From the NCBI GenBank assembly GCA_902616615.1, contig CACMTN010000011.1, positions 1 through 61,451 of the forward strand: DNA of 61,451 bases. Direction: 5' to 3'. The notes beneath the pieces are model-generated. The model saw only the letters and a list, made by a program, of their open reading frames with translations, did no database searches and was not told where the DNA came from. This document shows, one piece after another, positions 47,222 through 55,970 of this stretch. The translations under genes and the position numbers were made by a program. How positions within the stretch are numbered: position 1 is the stretch's first letter; every line of letters begins with the position of its first letter. This stretch comes from an uncultured SAR116 cluster alpha proteobacterium. Its GTDB lineage: Bacteria > Pseudomonadota > Alphaproteobacteria > Puniceispirillales > Marisalimonadaceae.

Positions 47222-48211
47222 CTAATAATAGTCACTTAATTTATAGGCTAGTCTTACTGCTGTTTTACCTGGAAATAATCTTTTGGAAGGCATAATTAAA
47301 ATAGTTTCTTCGTAGGGAGCATATACTTCTTCATTATCATCTTTCCCAATCAACACTCCCTTTTTTAAGGTTTCGAAACCTTGCCAATCTTGATCAAATT
47401 TAAAATTTTCACTTTTGATAGTTATAATTTTTCCAACTTTATAAACATCATTTTGAAAATTTAATACTTTATTTTTATAGATAAAATCATCTGCAAAATT
47501 TTCATCCATTATTGAAGTAGTTCGTAAAAATCTTATCATAGTCTCAATTGCAACAATTTCAGAAGACTTGGCCCAATGTTGCCCACATTCAACTAGAAGA
47601 GCATTTTTTTGACTTTCTTTATTAGAAAAGCCAAAATAGTCTCTCATTCTCATTCCTTCATTATGTCCGGAATCAGATATTATTGGCATTTGCATACCTA
47701 CATCGCGAGCGAAATCAATACCTTTATTTAACATTCCAGCCATCATAAGAGGTACGCAAGGTTTTTGCATTGAATGTATATCCAACAAATAATCGACTTG
47801 AGAGACGATATTTTTAACTTCATTAGCTCTTAAAAATTCACTAGTTCTTTTTCTTTTGGGATTTTCTAATACACCTTCTGCCCATAATCTATTAAAATCC
47901 TCTTCAACCCATCTTGTTCTATTTGGATTAAGAGGATCAAATGCTAAATAAGCCTCAACATTCATAAAACCTAAAGTTAATTTTCCACTTAATGGTCTAT
48001 AGTCATTTTTAAGAAACCAATCTATAGCAAGTGCCCCACAAGGTTCATTACCATGTACAATTGATGATATAAAAACATGTGGACCACTTAAACCACTATC
48101 TAATGTAATAATATAATCAATGCCTGTGTTAGAATTTTTGTAAGGTGAAATATCAGGATTGACTAATTCAACTGGAAATTCGTTTTTATAATCTAATTTA
48201 GGATCGTTCAT
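47222..48211 (-). CDS. Succinylglutamate desuccinylase/aspartoacylase-family enzyme
   Basis: This 329-residue M14-like zinc enzyme carries HGNEPCGALAID near residue 54, which gives the HxxE zinc ligands. LLDIHSMQKP near 146 gives the third histidine, and LVECGQHW near 208 supplies the catalytic Glu. The family cleaves N-acyl groups from amino acids (N-succinylglutamate, N-acetylaspartate) or related amides. The C-terminal beta domain (about 255-329) is present. It lies 11 bp downstream of the peptide-ABC ATPase, within the group of deacylating enzymes here. The exact substrate is unknown. Confidence 0.87.
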   Translation of the reverse strand: MNDPKLDYKNEFPVELVNPDISPYKNSNTGIDYIITLDSGLSGPHVFISSIVHGNEPCGALAIDWFLKNDYRPLSGKLTLGFMNVEAYLAFDPLNPNRTRWVEEDFNRLWAEGVLENPKRKRTSEFLRANEVKNIVSQVDYLLDIHSMQKPCVPLMMAGMLNKGIDFARDVGMQMPIISDSGHNEGMRMRDYFGFSNKESQKNALLVECGQHWAKSSEIVAIETMIRFLRTTSIMDENFADDFIYKNKVLNFQNDVYKVGKIITIKSENFKFDQDWQGFETLKKGVLIGKDDNEEVYAPYEETILIMPSKRLFPGKTAVRLAYKLSDYY

Positions 48212-48222
48212 AGTTTTTAATT

Positions 48223-50121
48223 TTAAACCTTCATTCCATCAAATGGTTTGACGTAGTGATCCTCTCCTAGTTTAATCATTTGAACATATTCGGGTTCATA
48301 GCCTATTGGCTTTAATAAACTTGGAATTTCATCATTCATTAAGTTTAACTTCTTTTTTCTCTTAGTTGGATCTGCTATTGGAACCGCAGCCATCAATTTT
48401 TTTGTATAAGGGTGTTGAGGATTTTCAAATATTTGGCTTCTAAGTCCAATTTCTACTATTTCACCCAGATACATTACTCCTATTCTGTGACTTACTCTTT
48501 CAATTACGGCCATATCATGACTTATAAATAGATAGGTTAAACCAAATTCTTCTTGTAATTCCATCATCAAGTTTACTACTTGAGCCTGAATAGAAACATC
48601 TAGTGCTGAAACTGCTTCATCAGCTATTATTAACTTAGGTTCTAATGCCAGAGCTCTAGCTATTCCAATTCTTTGTCTCTGTCCTCCAGAGAGTTCATGT
48701 GGATATCTAGAGTAATATTGTTCATCAAGTCCAACACGATTTAATAATTTTATTACCCTACTATTTGATCCCAACTTAGGCTCTAATCCGTGCACCATTA
48801 TTGGTTCCGCTATAATTTGACCAACAGTCATTCTTGGATTTAAAGAAGCAAAAGGATCTTGAAAAATCATTTGCATCTTTTTTCTATATTGTATCATTTC
48901 TTTATTATTTAAATTAGTTAAGTCTACGCCTTCAAAAAAAACTTCACCTCTTGTTGGTGATGTTAATCCTATTATACTTCTTCCTGTTGTGGACTTTCCA
49001 CAACCACTCTCACCAACCAATCCAAGTGTTTCGCCTGGTTGCAAGTTAAAACTTATATTTTCAACTGCATGAATATTTCCACCTGCTCTTCCAAAGTCTT
49101 GTTTGATTAAAAACCTTGTAGTCAGACCTTTGACTTCAAGCAATGGAGAAGAAGTCCTATTTACAGTATCTTTCATTTCTACAACTTTTTTTGTTGAAAT
49201 TTTCTCTTTATTTTTGTGTTCATCAGAAGATTTAACATCAAGATTAACAAATTTTGCTGGTAGTTTTTTACCAATCATACTTCCAAGTTTTGGGACAGCT
49301 GCCAATAAAGACCTAGTGTATGGATGTTTAGGATTTTGAAATATTTCAATAGCAGTGCCTTCTTCAACTTTTTTACCTGCAAACATGACAACGACTCTGT
49401 CAGCAACCTCAGCCACAACACCCATATCATGAGTAATAAACATTACTGACATACCTATGTCTCTTTGTAACATTTTTATCAAATCCAGTATTTGTGCTTG
49501 TATTGTGACGTCCAATGCTGTTGTAGGTTCATCTGCAATTAATAATGAGGGCTTACAACTTAATGCCATTGCAATCATAACTCTTTGTCTCATTCCACCA
49601 GAGAGTTCATGTGGATATTGATTTAACCTTTTTTCTGGTTCAGGTATTCTTACCAACTTGATCATTTCAAGTGCAATTTCAAAAGCCTCTTTTTTTGTTT
49701 TGCCTTGATGCTTAATTATTGTTTCAGTAATTTGCATACCAATAGTAAAAACTGGATTTAGTGATGTCATAGGTTCTTGAAATATCATTGAGATGTCATT
49801 GCCTCTGATATCTCTCATTTTTTCTTGATCAAGCCGAGTTAAATTTAGATTAAGATTGTTTTTTGATTGAAGGTTTATTTCACCAGAAACTATTCTACCT
49901 CCAGAATAATCAGTAAGTCTCATTAAAGATAATGCCGTAACAGACTTACCTGAGCCTGATTCACCTACTATTGCAATAGTCTCACCTTTATTGATTTTAA
50001 AAGAAATGCCATCAACAGCTTTTACAATTTTATCTTTTAATTGAAATTGAACTTTAAGATCTTTTACTTCAACAACTGATTCAGGAGTTTTATTTTTGAT
50101 ATTCAAATAACTTTTATTCAT
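48223..50121 (-). CDS. Fused double ATPase of the peptide ABC transporter (DppD-DppF)
   Basis: This 632-residue protein joins two ABC domains. The first has Walker A GESGSGKSV near residue 53, signature LSGGMRQRVMIAMAL near 170 and the oligopeptide-type C-terminal extension (HPYTRSLLAAVPKLG near 270). The second has GESGCGKSTTGRS near 375, LSGGQRQRIGIARAL near 490, and HPYTKKLMAAVPIADP near 590. A Lys/Glu-rich linker (about 290-330) connects them. Both Walker B and H-loop residues are intact. It follows the N-formylglutamate amidohydrolase with a 4-bp ATGA overlap, so uptake and deformylation are translated together. Confidence 0.94.
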   Translation of the reverse strand: MNKSYLNIKNKTPESVVEVKDLKVQFQLKDKIVKAVDGISFKINKGETIAIVGESGSGKSVTALSLMRLTDYSGGRIVSGEINLQSKNNLNLNLTRLDQEKMRDIRGNDISMIFQEPMTSLNPVFTIGMQITETIIKHQGKTKKEAFEIALEMIKLVRIPEPEKRLNQYPHELSGGMRQRVMIAMALSCKPSLLIADEPTTALDVTIQAQILDLIKMLQRDIGMSVMFITHDMGVVAEVADRVVVMFAGKKVEEGTAIEIFQNPKHPYTRSLLAAVPKLGSMIGKKLPAKFVNLDVKSSDEHKNKEKISTKKVVEMKDTVNRTSSPLLEVKGLTTRFLIKQDFGRAGGNIHAVENISFNLQPGETLGLVGESGCGKSTTGRSIIGLTSPTRGEVFFEGVDLTNLNNKEMIQYRKKMQMIFQDPFASLNPRMTVGQIIAEPIMVHGLEPKLGSNSRVIKLLNRVGLDEQYYSRYPHELSGGQRQRIGIARALALEPKLIIADEAVSALDVSIQAQVVNLMMELQEEFGLTYLFISHDMAVIERVSHRIGVMYLGEIVEIGLRSQIFENPQHPYTKKLMAAVPIADPTKRKKKLNLMNDEIPSLLKPIGYEPEYVQMIKLGEDHYVKPFDGMKV

Positions 50122-50984
50122 AGAATACCTTTTTCAATTTGTAATTTAATCTCATTTAACAAACTTCCAATATTTGTTTTTAAAAGATCAAAATTGTCTG
50201 ATTTTATTCTTGTTATTTCATCCATATATAATCTTCTATTAACTTCAATTTGGACTGAATTCTTATTTGTTTTAGGATCACTATAAGCATCTGTAAGTTC
50301 CATACCTTTATATGGATCATTAATATCAACAGAGTAGTTTAAACTTCTTAAAAAATCTACAATAAGGTCAGTAAATTCTCTTTTACAAGATGTTCCATCT
50401 CTATCACCAATAACAAAATCTGGTCTCCTAGTACCTTTTTCTTGATCTGACATTACTGTGGCTTTGTTTTGCATTGAATGAGCGTTTATGTGATAAAACT
50501 TTCCAAAATTTTGATAAGTACTACTCATAATTTCTTTAAGTGTTTTATGATAAGGTCTATGATAATTTTTAACCCTGTGAATGAATTCACTAAATTTTAT
50601 TTTATTTGCATACATAGGCTCTCCTTTTGGAGGAATGCGCAACCAAATCAGACCAATCCCTAATTCACTCTTAATTGTAGGGTTGAATAAAAATTTTTCT
50701 TTCTTGACGTCAAAATCAATAAGTTCTTCACTTGGAAAATCAGTTTCTGCTCTATTGGGATCTATATAAGATCTAGGAAAATTAGCATTTAGAATTACAC
50801 CACCTATTTCAGAAACATAATTGTATAATTCATCAACATATGAGTCTTCTGCTTGTCTTAATTTTAAAAATTCAGCTTGATGATTAAAATCAGATGGATA
50901 AATAACTCCACTATGAGGAGAATCGACTATCAAAGGAATAGATTGACCTTCTTCTCCATCAACGTTTAAAATCGTATCTAGCAA
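50118..50984 (-). CDS. N-formylglutamate amidohydrolase family protein
   Basis: This 288-residue protein has the FGase (PF05013) signs: IPLIVDSPHSGVIYPSDF near residue 17, EDSYVDELY near 47, NFPRSYIDPNRAETDF near 69, with the invariant D-x-N-R, and HINAHSMQNKAT near 166. The family removes formyl or similar groups from N-formylglutamate at the end of histidine breakdown. No hut genes are present, so another N-acyl amino acid is possible. It is the first gene of a minus-strand operon with the fused ATPase and the AspA-like enzyme, divergent from the M20 gene. Confidence 0.88.
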   Translation of the reverse strand: MLDTILNVDGEEGQSIPLIVDSPHSGVIYPSDFNHQAEFLKLRQAEDSYVDELYNYVSEIGGVILNANFPRSYIDPNRAETDFPSEELIDFDVKKEKFLFNPTIKSELGIGLIWLRIPPKGEPMYANKIKFSEFIHRVKNYHRPYHKTLKEIMSSTYQNFGKFYHINAHSMQNKATVMSDQEKGTRRPDFVIGDRDGTSCKREFTDLIVDFLRSLNYSVDINDPYKGMELTDAYSDPKTNKNSVQIEVNRRLYMDEITRIKSDNFDLLKTNIGSLLNEIKLQIEKGIL

Positions 50985-51034
50985 AATGGATTCCTTATTT
51001 TCAAAATGTATAAATATTATTGAGTGTAGTAAAA

Positions 51035-52207
51035 ATGAATATCAAGCAAAAAATTAAAGATATAATACCAGAAATGACGGAATGGAGACATCAAATACAT
51101 GAGAAACCAGAAATAGCATATCAAGAAAAAGTTACATCTAAATTTATAGCCAATAAATTAAAAGATTTTGGAATAGAAGTAATTGAAGAATTTGGCAAAA
51201 CAGGTGTTGTAGGAATTATTCAAGGAAAAGAAAATAAAGGACAAAAAAAATCTATTGCGATACGTGCAGATATGGATGCCCTTCCAATGACTGAAAAGAC
51301 TAATTTGTCATATTCTTCAAAAAATGAAGGAGCAATGCATGCTTGTGGACATGACGGACATTCTACAATGTTATTAGGAGCTGCAAAATATTTGTCAGAA
51401 ACAAAAAATTTTTATGGAAGAGTTTATTGTGTTTTTCAACCCGCTGAAGAAGGAGGTAATGCAGGGGCTAAAGCAATGATTAATGATGGTCTTTTTAAGA
51501 AATTTAAAATCGATAGTGTTTGGGGAATTCATAACTGGCCAGGTATTCCAGTTGGTGAAGCAGTTATCCATGAGGGTTTTGCTATGGCTGGAGGTGACAT
51601 AATTGTAATTGAAGTAAAAGGTAAAGGTGGACATGCAGCACAACCTCAATATGCAAATGATCCTATGGTAGCTGCTGGATTAACTATCACTGCACTTCAA
51701 AGTTTAATATCTAGACAATTAGATCCATTTAAAAGTGCTGTCTTATCTATAACAAAAATTGAAGGTGGATCTGCTTTTAATGTAATCCCTGACACTGTAA
51801 CTATTGGCGGAACCCTTAGATCTACAGATCAAAAAAATAGAATTGAAATGCTAGATAAAATAAAAAAGGTTGCGTCTAATACTTGTGCAATTAGTAATTG
51901 TGAAGTGAATATTGAAATTCGTCCTGGATATCCGCCGACTATAAACAACAAGGAATGCGCTAAACTTGCTTCTAAAATTTTTAAAAAAACTTTTGGTGAC
52001 AACTCAATTAATTTAAAAGAAACACCAACAATGGGTTCAGAAGATTTTTCTTATATGCTAGAAGAAAAACCAGGAGCATATATATGGCTTGGAGCTGGGG
52101 CAAGCTCAGAAAAGCTACATAGTCCCTTCTATGATTTTAATGATGAACTTTTACCCATTGGAGCCCAATACTGGATAGATCTAGCTGAAAATATTCTTGT
52201 TGAATAA
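51035..52207 (+). CDS. M20D-family amidohydrolase (hippurate/N-acyl-amino-acid hydrolase type)
   Basis: This metallohydrolase of 390 residues belongs to the IAA-amino-acid/hippurate hydrolase family. EWRHQIHEKPEIAYQE near residue 16 is the family start. HACGHDGHSTM near 98 and FQPAEEGGNAGAKAMI near 135 give metal ligands, HNWPG near 168 follows, and TMGSEDFSYML near 335 holds the last ligand. The dimer domain is at about 185-300. ATG 51035 is preferred over an in-frame TTG at 51020. It deacylates N-acyl or N-aroyl amino acids. With the two neighbouring families it gives three different deacylases beside one importer. Confidence 0.92.
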   Translation: MNIKQKIKDIIPEMTEWRHQIHEKPEIAYQEKVTSKFIANKLKDFGIEVIEEFGKTGVVGIIQGKENKGQKKSIAIRADMDALPMTEKTNLSYSSKNEGAMHACGHDGHSTMLLGAAKYLSETKNFYGRVYCVFQPAEEGGNAGAKAMINDGLFKKFKIDSVWGIHNWPGIPVGEAVIHEGFAMAGGDIIVIEVKGKGGHAAQPQYANDPMVAAGLTITALQSLISRQLDPFKSAVLSITKIEGGSAFNVIPDTVTIGGTLRSTDQKNRIEMLDKIKKVASNTCAISNCEVNIEIRPGYPPTINNKECAKLASKIFKKTFGDNSINLKETPTMGSEDFSYMLEEKPGAYIWLGAGASSEKLHSPFYDFNDELLPIGAQYWIDLAENILVE

Positions 52208-52210
52208 AGT

Positions 52211-52942
52211 TCATAATAGAATTTTCCCATTTATATAACTTTGAGCTTCTTTTGTCTTTGGCTTTTTAAAAAAGTTAATGGCCTTTGTTTGTTCAAGGAG
52301 TTTTCCTTTATTAAAAAAAAGTATTTCCTTAGCTAATCTTTTTGCTTGACCCATATCATGTGTAGTTAAGATTATGGTCTTCCCTTTTTTGTTTTCATCT
52401 AAAATTATTTCTTCAATTAAATTTAAACTATAGGGGTCTAAATTGGCGGTTGGCTCATCTAAAAGTAATAGAGAAGGATTAATTAACAAAGCCCTTGCAA
52501 GAGATAATCTTTGTTGTTCTCCACCTGACAATAATCTAGCGGGTTTATACTTATAAATATCTAAACCTACTCTTTTTAAAAGATTTGTAATTTGAAGATT
52601 AGATATCTTATTTTTTTTCTCTAAAACAAATTGCATATTCTCTAAAACAGTTCTTCTTAAAAGTGTAGGCTTTTGAAAAACTAGTGCCATATCTTTTCTA
52701 ATGTGATCATTAATTTCTCTTGAATTAAAATAAATTTTTCTGGACTCGACCCCAATTAATCCATTTATGCTTTTTAGAAACATACTTTTACCAGCTCCAT
52801 TAGGACCTAAAATTGCAATAATTGATTCATTATGAATTTTACAATTAATTTTATCCAAAATTTTAATTTCACCTAATAAAATAGATAAATTAGACACAAC
52901 TATAGGAGTTAATAATTTTGTTTTTTTTTGTTTATCAAACAT
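52211..52942 (-). CDS. tupC: Tungstate ABC transporter ATP-binding protein TupC
   Basis: This 243-residue ATPase has Walker A GPNGAGKSMFLKSI near residue 48, Q-loop VFQKPTLLRRTVLENM near 88, signature LLSGGEQQRLSLARAL near 138, Walker B LLLDEPTANLDP and H-loop TTHDMGQAKRLA. The QKPTLLRRTV stretch is typical of the TupC/WtpC-like and phosphate-like group. The gene overlaps the end of tupB by 8 bp. Together with tupA it forms a high-affinity tungstate importer. Identification as tungstate rather than molybdate rests mainly on the tupA and tupB sequences. Confidence 0.92.
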   Translation of the reverse strand: MFDKQKKTKLLTPIVVSNLSILLGEIKILDKINCKIHNESIIAILGPNGAGKSMFLKSINGLIGVESRKIYFNSREINDHIRKDMALVFQKPTLLRRTVLENMQFVLEKKNKISNLQITNLLKRVGLDIYKYKPARLLSGGEQQRLSLARALLINPSLLLLDEPTANLDPYSLNLIEEIILDENKKGKTIILTTHDMGQAKRLAKEILFFNKGKLLEQTKAINFFKKPKTKEAQSYINGKILL

Positions 52943-53636
52943 ACATTCTCCTTTTTGCTCTAGTTTTTAAAGTAATTAGAATTAGGTTTATAATTAAGGC
53001 AATCAATAAGAGGATAATACCTAAGGCTAAAGCCAAAGATAAATTTCCCTTAGACGTTTCCAAAGCAATTGTAGTCGTCATAACTCTTGTTAAGTGATCT
53101 ATATTACCACCTACAATTATTACAGCGCCAACTTCAGAGATAGCTCTACCAAACCCAGCTAAAATTACTGTTAAAATTGAATATCTAGCATCATACAAAC
53201 ATGCGATAAGAGCTTTATGAGATGAAATAACTAGAGATTTGAAAAGGTCTTTATATTCTTCATTAATTTCTTCGATTATTTGTGCTGTTAATGAGACAAT
53301 AATAGGAATAATCAAAATCATTTGAGCAATAATCATAGCCGAAGGTGTGTATAAAACACCTAACCACCCAAATGGACCAGATCGTGAAATTAATAAATAT
53401 ACAATTAATCCTACCACAACTGGAGGTAAACCCATCATGGCATTAAATATAATTAAAACAGTATCTCTACCCCAAAAATTTTTAATAGCCAAATATGTCC
53501 CTATTGGTAAACCCACTAAACAAGATAAAAATAGTGAAAGACAACTAACTTTCATTGAAAGTAGAAGTATCTCAAAAAAATCTTTATCTAGAGTTAAAAC
53601 TAAATCAAATGCACGTGTAAATGATTCTAATATCAT
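52935..53636 (-). CDS. tupB: Tungstate ABC transporter permease TupB
   Basis: This 233-residue permease has five to six helices. The TupB signature is clear: AMMGLPPVVVGLIVYLLISR near residue 65, then GFGRAISEVGAVIIVGGNID near 160, and TRVMTTTIALETSKGNLSLA near 183. The EAA-type loop that binds TupC is in FGRAISEVGA. It is divergent from tupA, and a palindromic operator-like site lies in the 81-bp gap. Splitting tupA from tupBC onto opposite strands is unusual, since tupABC is normally one operon. Confidence 0.92.
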   Translation of the reverse strand: MILESFTRAFDLVLTLDKDFFEILLLSMKVSCLSLFLSCLVGLPIGTYLAIKNFWGRDTVLIIFNAMMGLPPVVVGLIVYLLISRSGPFGWLGVLYTPSAMIIAQMILIIPIIVSLTAQIIEEINEEYKDLFKSLVISSHKALIACLYDARYSILTVILAGFGRAISEVGAVIIVGGNIDHLTRVMTTTIALETSKGNLSLALALGIILLLIALIINLILITLKTRAKRRMYV

Positions 53637-53675
53637 ACATAATTACCTTGATTATTTATGTTTTAATATGTTAAT

Positions 53676-53694
53676 TTATGTGAAATTTACATAA
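53676..53694. promoter_or_regulatory. Operator-like palindrome between tupB and tupA
   Basis: A 19-bp near-perfect inverted repeat with arms TTATGT and ACATAA around GAAATTT lies about 40 bp upstream of tupB and 24 bp upstream of tupA. Its right arm overlaps CATAAT (53690-53695), a fair -10 hexamer for tupA. A protein bound there could block both directions. Candidate binders are the two regulators at 57-58.4 kb. The site does not show the textbook E. coli ModE core. Confidence 0.5.
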
Positions 53695-53717
53695 TATGCA
53701 ATTAATTTAACTTTTTG

Positions 53718-54533
53718 ATGTTTGTTTTATCTAAAAATTTATTTTTATTATTTTTATTATTTACTCTTCCAAAGCTTAGCTTTGGCAAAGATGCATTAAT
53801 TATTCAATCAACTACCTCTACTTATAATTCTGGGTTTTATAATTATATACTTCCAATAGTAAAATCAAAAATCAATGTGGACGCACATGTGGTATCTGTT
53901 GGCACTGGTGCAGCATTAAAAAATGCCAGTAATTGTGATGGTGATGTTGTCATAGTGCATGCAAAAGAAAGAGAATTAAATTTTGTTAAAAAAGGCTTTG
54001 GCATAAATAGAAAAGACCTTATGTACAATGATTTCATAATTATTGGACCTAAAGAAAACCCTGCGCAAATAAATGATAAAGACAGTCCATTAGAAGCATT
54101 TAAAAAAATATTTAAAACATCATCTATCTTTGTCTCACGTGGTGATGATTCAGGCACTCATTTTAAAGAAATGAGCATTTGGAAAAAAACTAAGTTAAAT
54201 CCATTAAAGTTTTCGGGTAGATGGTATAGAGAAGTTGGGTCTGGAATGGGGGCAACTCTAAATTTAGCAAATGGTATGGGAGCCTACACTATAACAGATA
54301 GAGCATCATGGATAAATTTTAATAATAAAGGTGAATTGAAAATGTTTACCGAAAAGAGCAATATTTTATTTAATCAGTATGGAATTATACTAGTAAACCC
54401 TGCTAGATGCCCAAATGTAAAATCTAATATTGCTAATAAGTTTATCAAATGGCTTACCTCCCCTGAAGGACAAACCAAGATAAAGGCATTTAAAGTAAAA
54501 GGTGAGCAATTATTTTTCCCAAATGCTAACTAA
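53718..54533 (+). CDS. tupA: Tungstate-binding periplasmic protein TupA
   Basis: This binding protein of 271 residues starts at ATG 53718 with a signal peptide (about 1-20, ending LSFGK). The mature start holds the oxyanion motif IQSTTSTYNSGFYNYILP, the TTTS-x-x-SGL signature of TupA. VVIVHAKERELNFVKKGFG near 80 and FVSRGDDSGTHFKEMSIWKK near 137 are the other ligand loops, and YTITDRASW near 194 is also conserved. These loops bind tungstate with much higher affinity than molybdate in studied TupA proteins. It overlaps the end of the convergent Lrp gene by 4 bp. Confidence 0.93.
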   Translation: MFVLSKNLFLLFLLFTLPKLSFGKDALIIQSTTSTYNSGFYNYILPIVKSKINVDAHVVSVGTGAALKNASNCDGDVVIVHAKERELNFVKKGFGINRKDLMYNDFIIIGPKENPAQINDKDSPLEAFKKIFKTSSIFVSRGDDSGTHFKEMSIWKKTKLNPLKFSGRWYREVGSGMGATLNLANGMGAYTITDRASWINFNNKGELKMFTEKSNILFNQYGIILVNPARCPNVKSNIANKFIKWLTSPEGQTKIKAFKVKGEQLFFPNAN

Positions 54534-55000
54534 TTTTTAAATTGATTAAGAGGTAAAATATGAGAGTTTTTCATTTCTTGAAGGGATATGCTTGAAGACA
54601 TCTTAGTAAACTCAAGCTCTCCAATTAACTTCTGTTGAAAATTATCGTACTCCTCTATACTTGGAGCAACAATCTTCAACATATAATCCGTATCTGAACC
54701 AGTAAGCCTGTGGGTTTCAATAATTTCGTCATACTTATTTATTATATTTTGGAATCTATCAATCCAGTCTTTTGAATGATGACTTACTCTTATCGACAAA
54801 AAAACAACAATTGATAAATTAATAGCTTTTCTATTAAGAACAATTGTTCTCGCAGAAATGACACCTACTTCTTCCATTTTTTTTATTCTATTCCAACAAG
54901 GAGTTGGAGACACACCCACTTTCTTAGAAATTTCAGACAGAGGTAACCCAGCATTTTTTTGTATAACACTTAATATTTTAATATCAATTTCATCTAACAT
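54530..55000 (-). CDS. Lrp/AsnC-family transcriptional regulator
   Basis: This 156-residue regulator has the N-terminal helix-turn-helix (MLDEIDIKILSVIQKNAGLP then LSEISKKVGVSPTPCWNRIKK) and the C-terminal RAM ligand-binding domain with ETHRLTGSDTDYMLKIVAPS near residue 98. Such proteins sense amino acids and form octamers on DNA. The specific effector is not predictable. It stands alone between tupA and the idonate dehydrogenase genes, both of which are poor guides to its target. It more probably serves the peptide and N-acyl amino acid genes nearby or distant ones. Confidence 0.9.
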   Translation of the reverse strand: MLDEIDIKILSVIQKNAGLPLSEISKKVGVSPTPCWNRIKKMEEVGVISARTIVLNRKAINLSIVVFLSIRVSHHSKDWIDRFQNIINKYDEIIETHRLTGSDTDYMLKIVAPSIEEYDNFQQKLIGELEFTKMSSSISLQEMKNSHILPLNQFKN

Positions 55001-55093
55001 AGCAACTCTAAAAGAATATCTTTCTAATATTAGTATTTATAAAAAAAATTTTTTAATTTACAATATATTTATTTGCTTTTAAAGAATATTTAT

Positions 55094-55864
55094 CTATAAA
55101 GATGCGGTTATACCACCATCAACATAAAGTGTATGACCATTTACAAAATTTGAGGCTGCAGAACTTAAAAAGATACTAGCACCTACTAGTTCATGAACCT
55201 CACCCCACCTACCTGCCGGAGTTCTTTTTTTTAACCACACTGTAAAATCACTATCGGAAACAAGAGCGGCATTCAATGGTGTATCAAAATATCCTGGTGC
55301 AATAGCATTGCATTGAATACCATATTTCGCCCAATCTGTTGCCATACCTTTTGTAATATTTCCTACAGCACCCTTTGTTGCTGTATAGGGAGCAATACCT
55401 GGTCTAGCAAGAGATGTTTGGACACTGGCTATATTTATAATTTTACCTTCGCCTCTTTTAATCATATATTTTGCAACAACTTGACTTACATTAAAAACTG
55501 AAGACACATTTGTTTTTAATAATTCCTCAAACTTATCTCGTGGGAAATCTTCTAAGGCAGTTCTAAATTGCATTCCAGCATTATTAATTAAAATATCAAT
55601 TGGACTAATTTCTTTTTCAAATTTATCAATAGATCGCTTGGTCTGTTCATAATTAGTAACATCAAAGCATAATTGATAGATATTTTGTTTAGTATTAATT
55701 GCTTCAGCTGATTGTTTTAACTTTTCAATATTTCTACCATTCAGTATTATATCAGAGCCAGCATCAGCCAAACCCTTAGCTAAAGCATAACCAATTCCTT
55801 GTGATGAGCCGGTTATAAGAGCTGTTTTACCATTAAGATCAAATAATTTTAATCCTGAAACCAT
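55094..55864 (-). CDS. SDR oxidoreductase, gluconate 5-dehydrogenase-like (IdnO type)
   Basis: This 256-residue short-chain dehydrogenase has the cofactor loop TGSSQGIGYA at residues 18-27, NNAGMQFRT near 91, the catalytic Ser in INIASVQTS near 146, the YTATKGAVG motif near 160 (Tyr and Lys), and a C-terminal GHTLYVDGGITA. It matches enzymes that reduce 5-keto-D-gluconate to gluconate (IdnO/Gno). The choice rests on that similarity and on the divergent idonate dehydrogenase gene 106 bp away. Confidence 0.82.
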   Translation of the reverse strand: MVSGLKLFDLNGKTALITGSSQGIGYALAKGLADAGSDIILNGRNIEKLKQSAEAINTKQNIYQLCFDVTNYEQTKRSIDKFEKEISPIDILINNAGMQFRTALEDFPRDKFEELLKTNVSSVFNVSQVVAKYMIKRGEGKIINIASVQTSLARPGIAPYTATKGAVGNITKGMATDWAKYGIQCNAIAPGYFDTPLNAALVSDSDFTVWLKKRTPAGRWGEVHELVGASIFLSSAASNFVNGHTLYVDGGITASL

Positions 55865-55970
55865 TTCTTTTCCTTTTTGAATTTATGTAAAAATACAGTA
55901 ATAATAAAAAGATTGCCAATTATCTTTCTAAAATTTAAGTTTAAACTCTAATTAGATAAAGGCGTATTTA

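Noticed and set aside
52211-54533. The tup genes considered as a molybdate (Mod) or phosphate transporter
   Set aside because: The TTSTYNSG oxyanion loop and the GRAISEVGAVIIVGGNID permease motif fit TupAB, while ModA/ModB and PstS/PstC motifs are absent.
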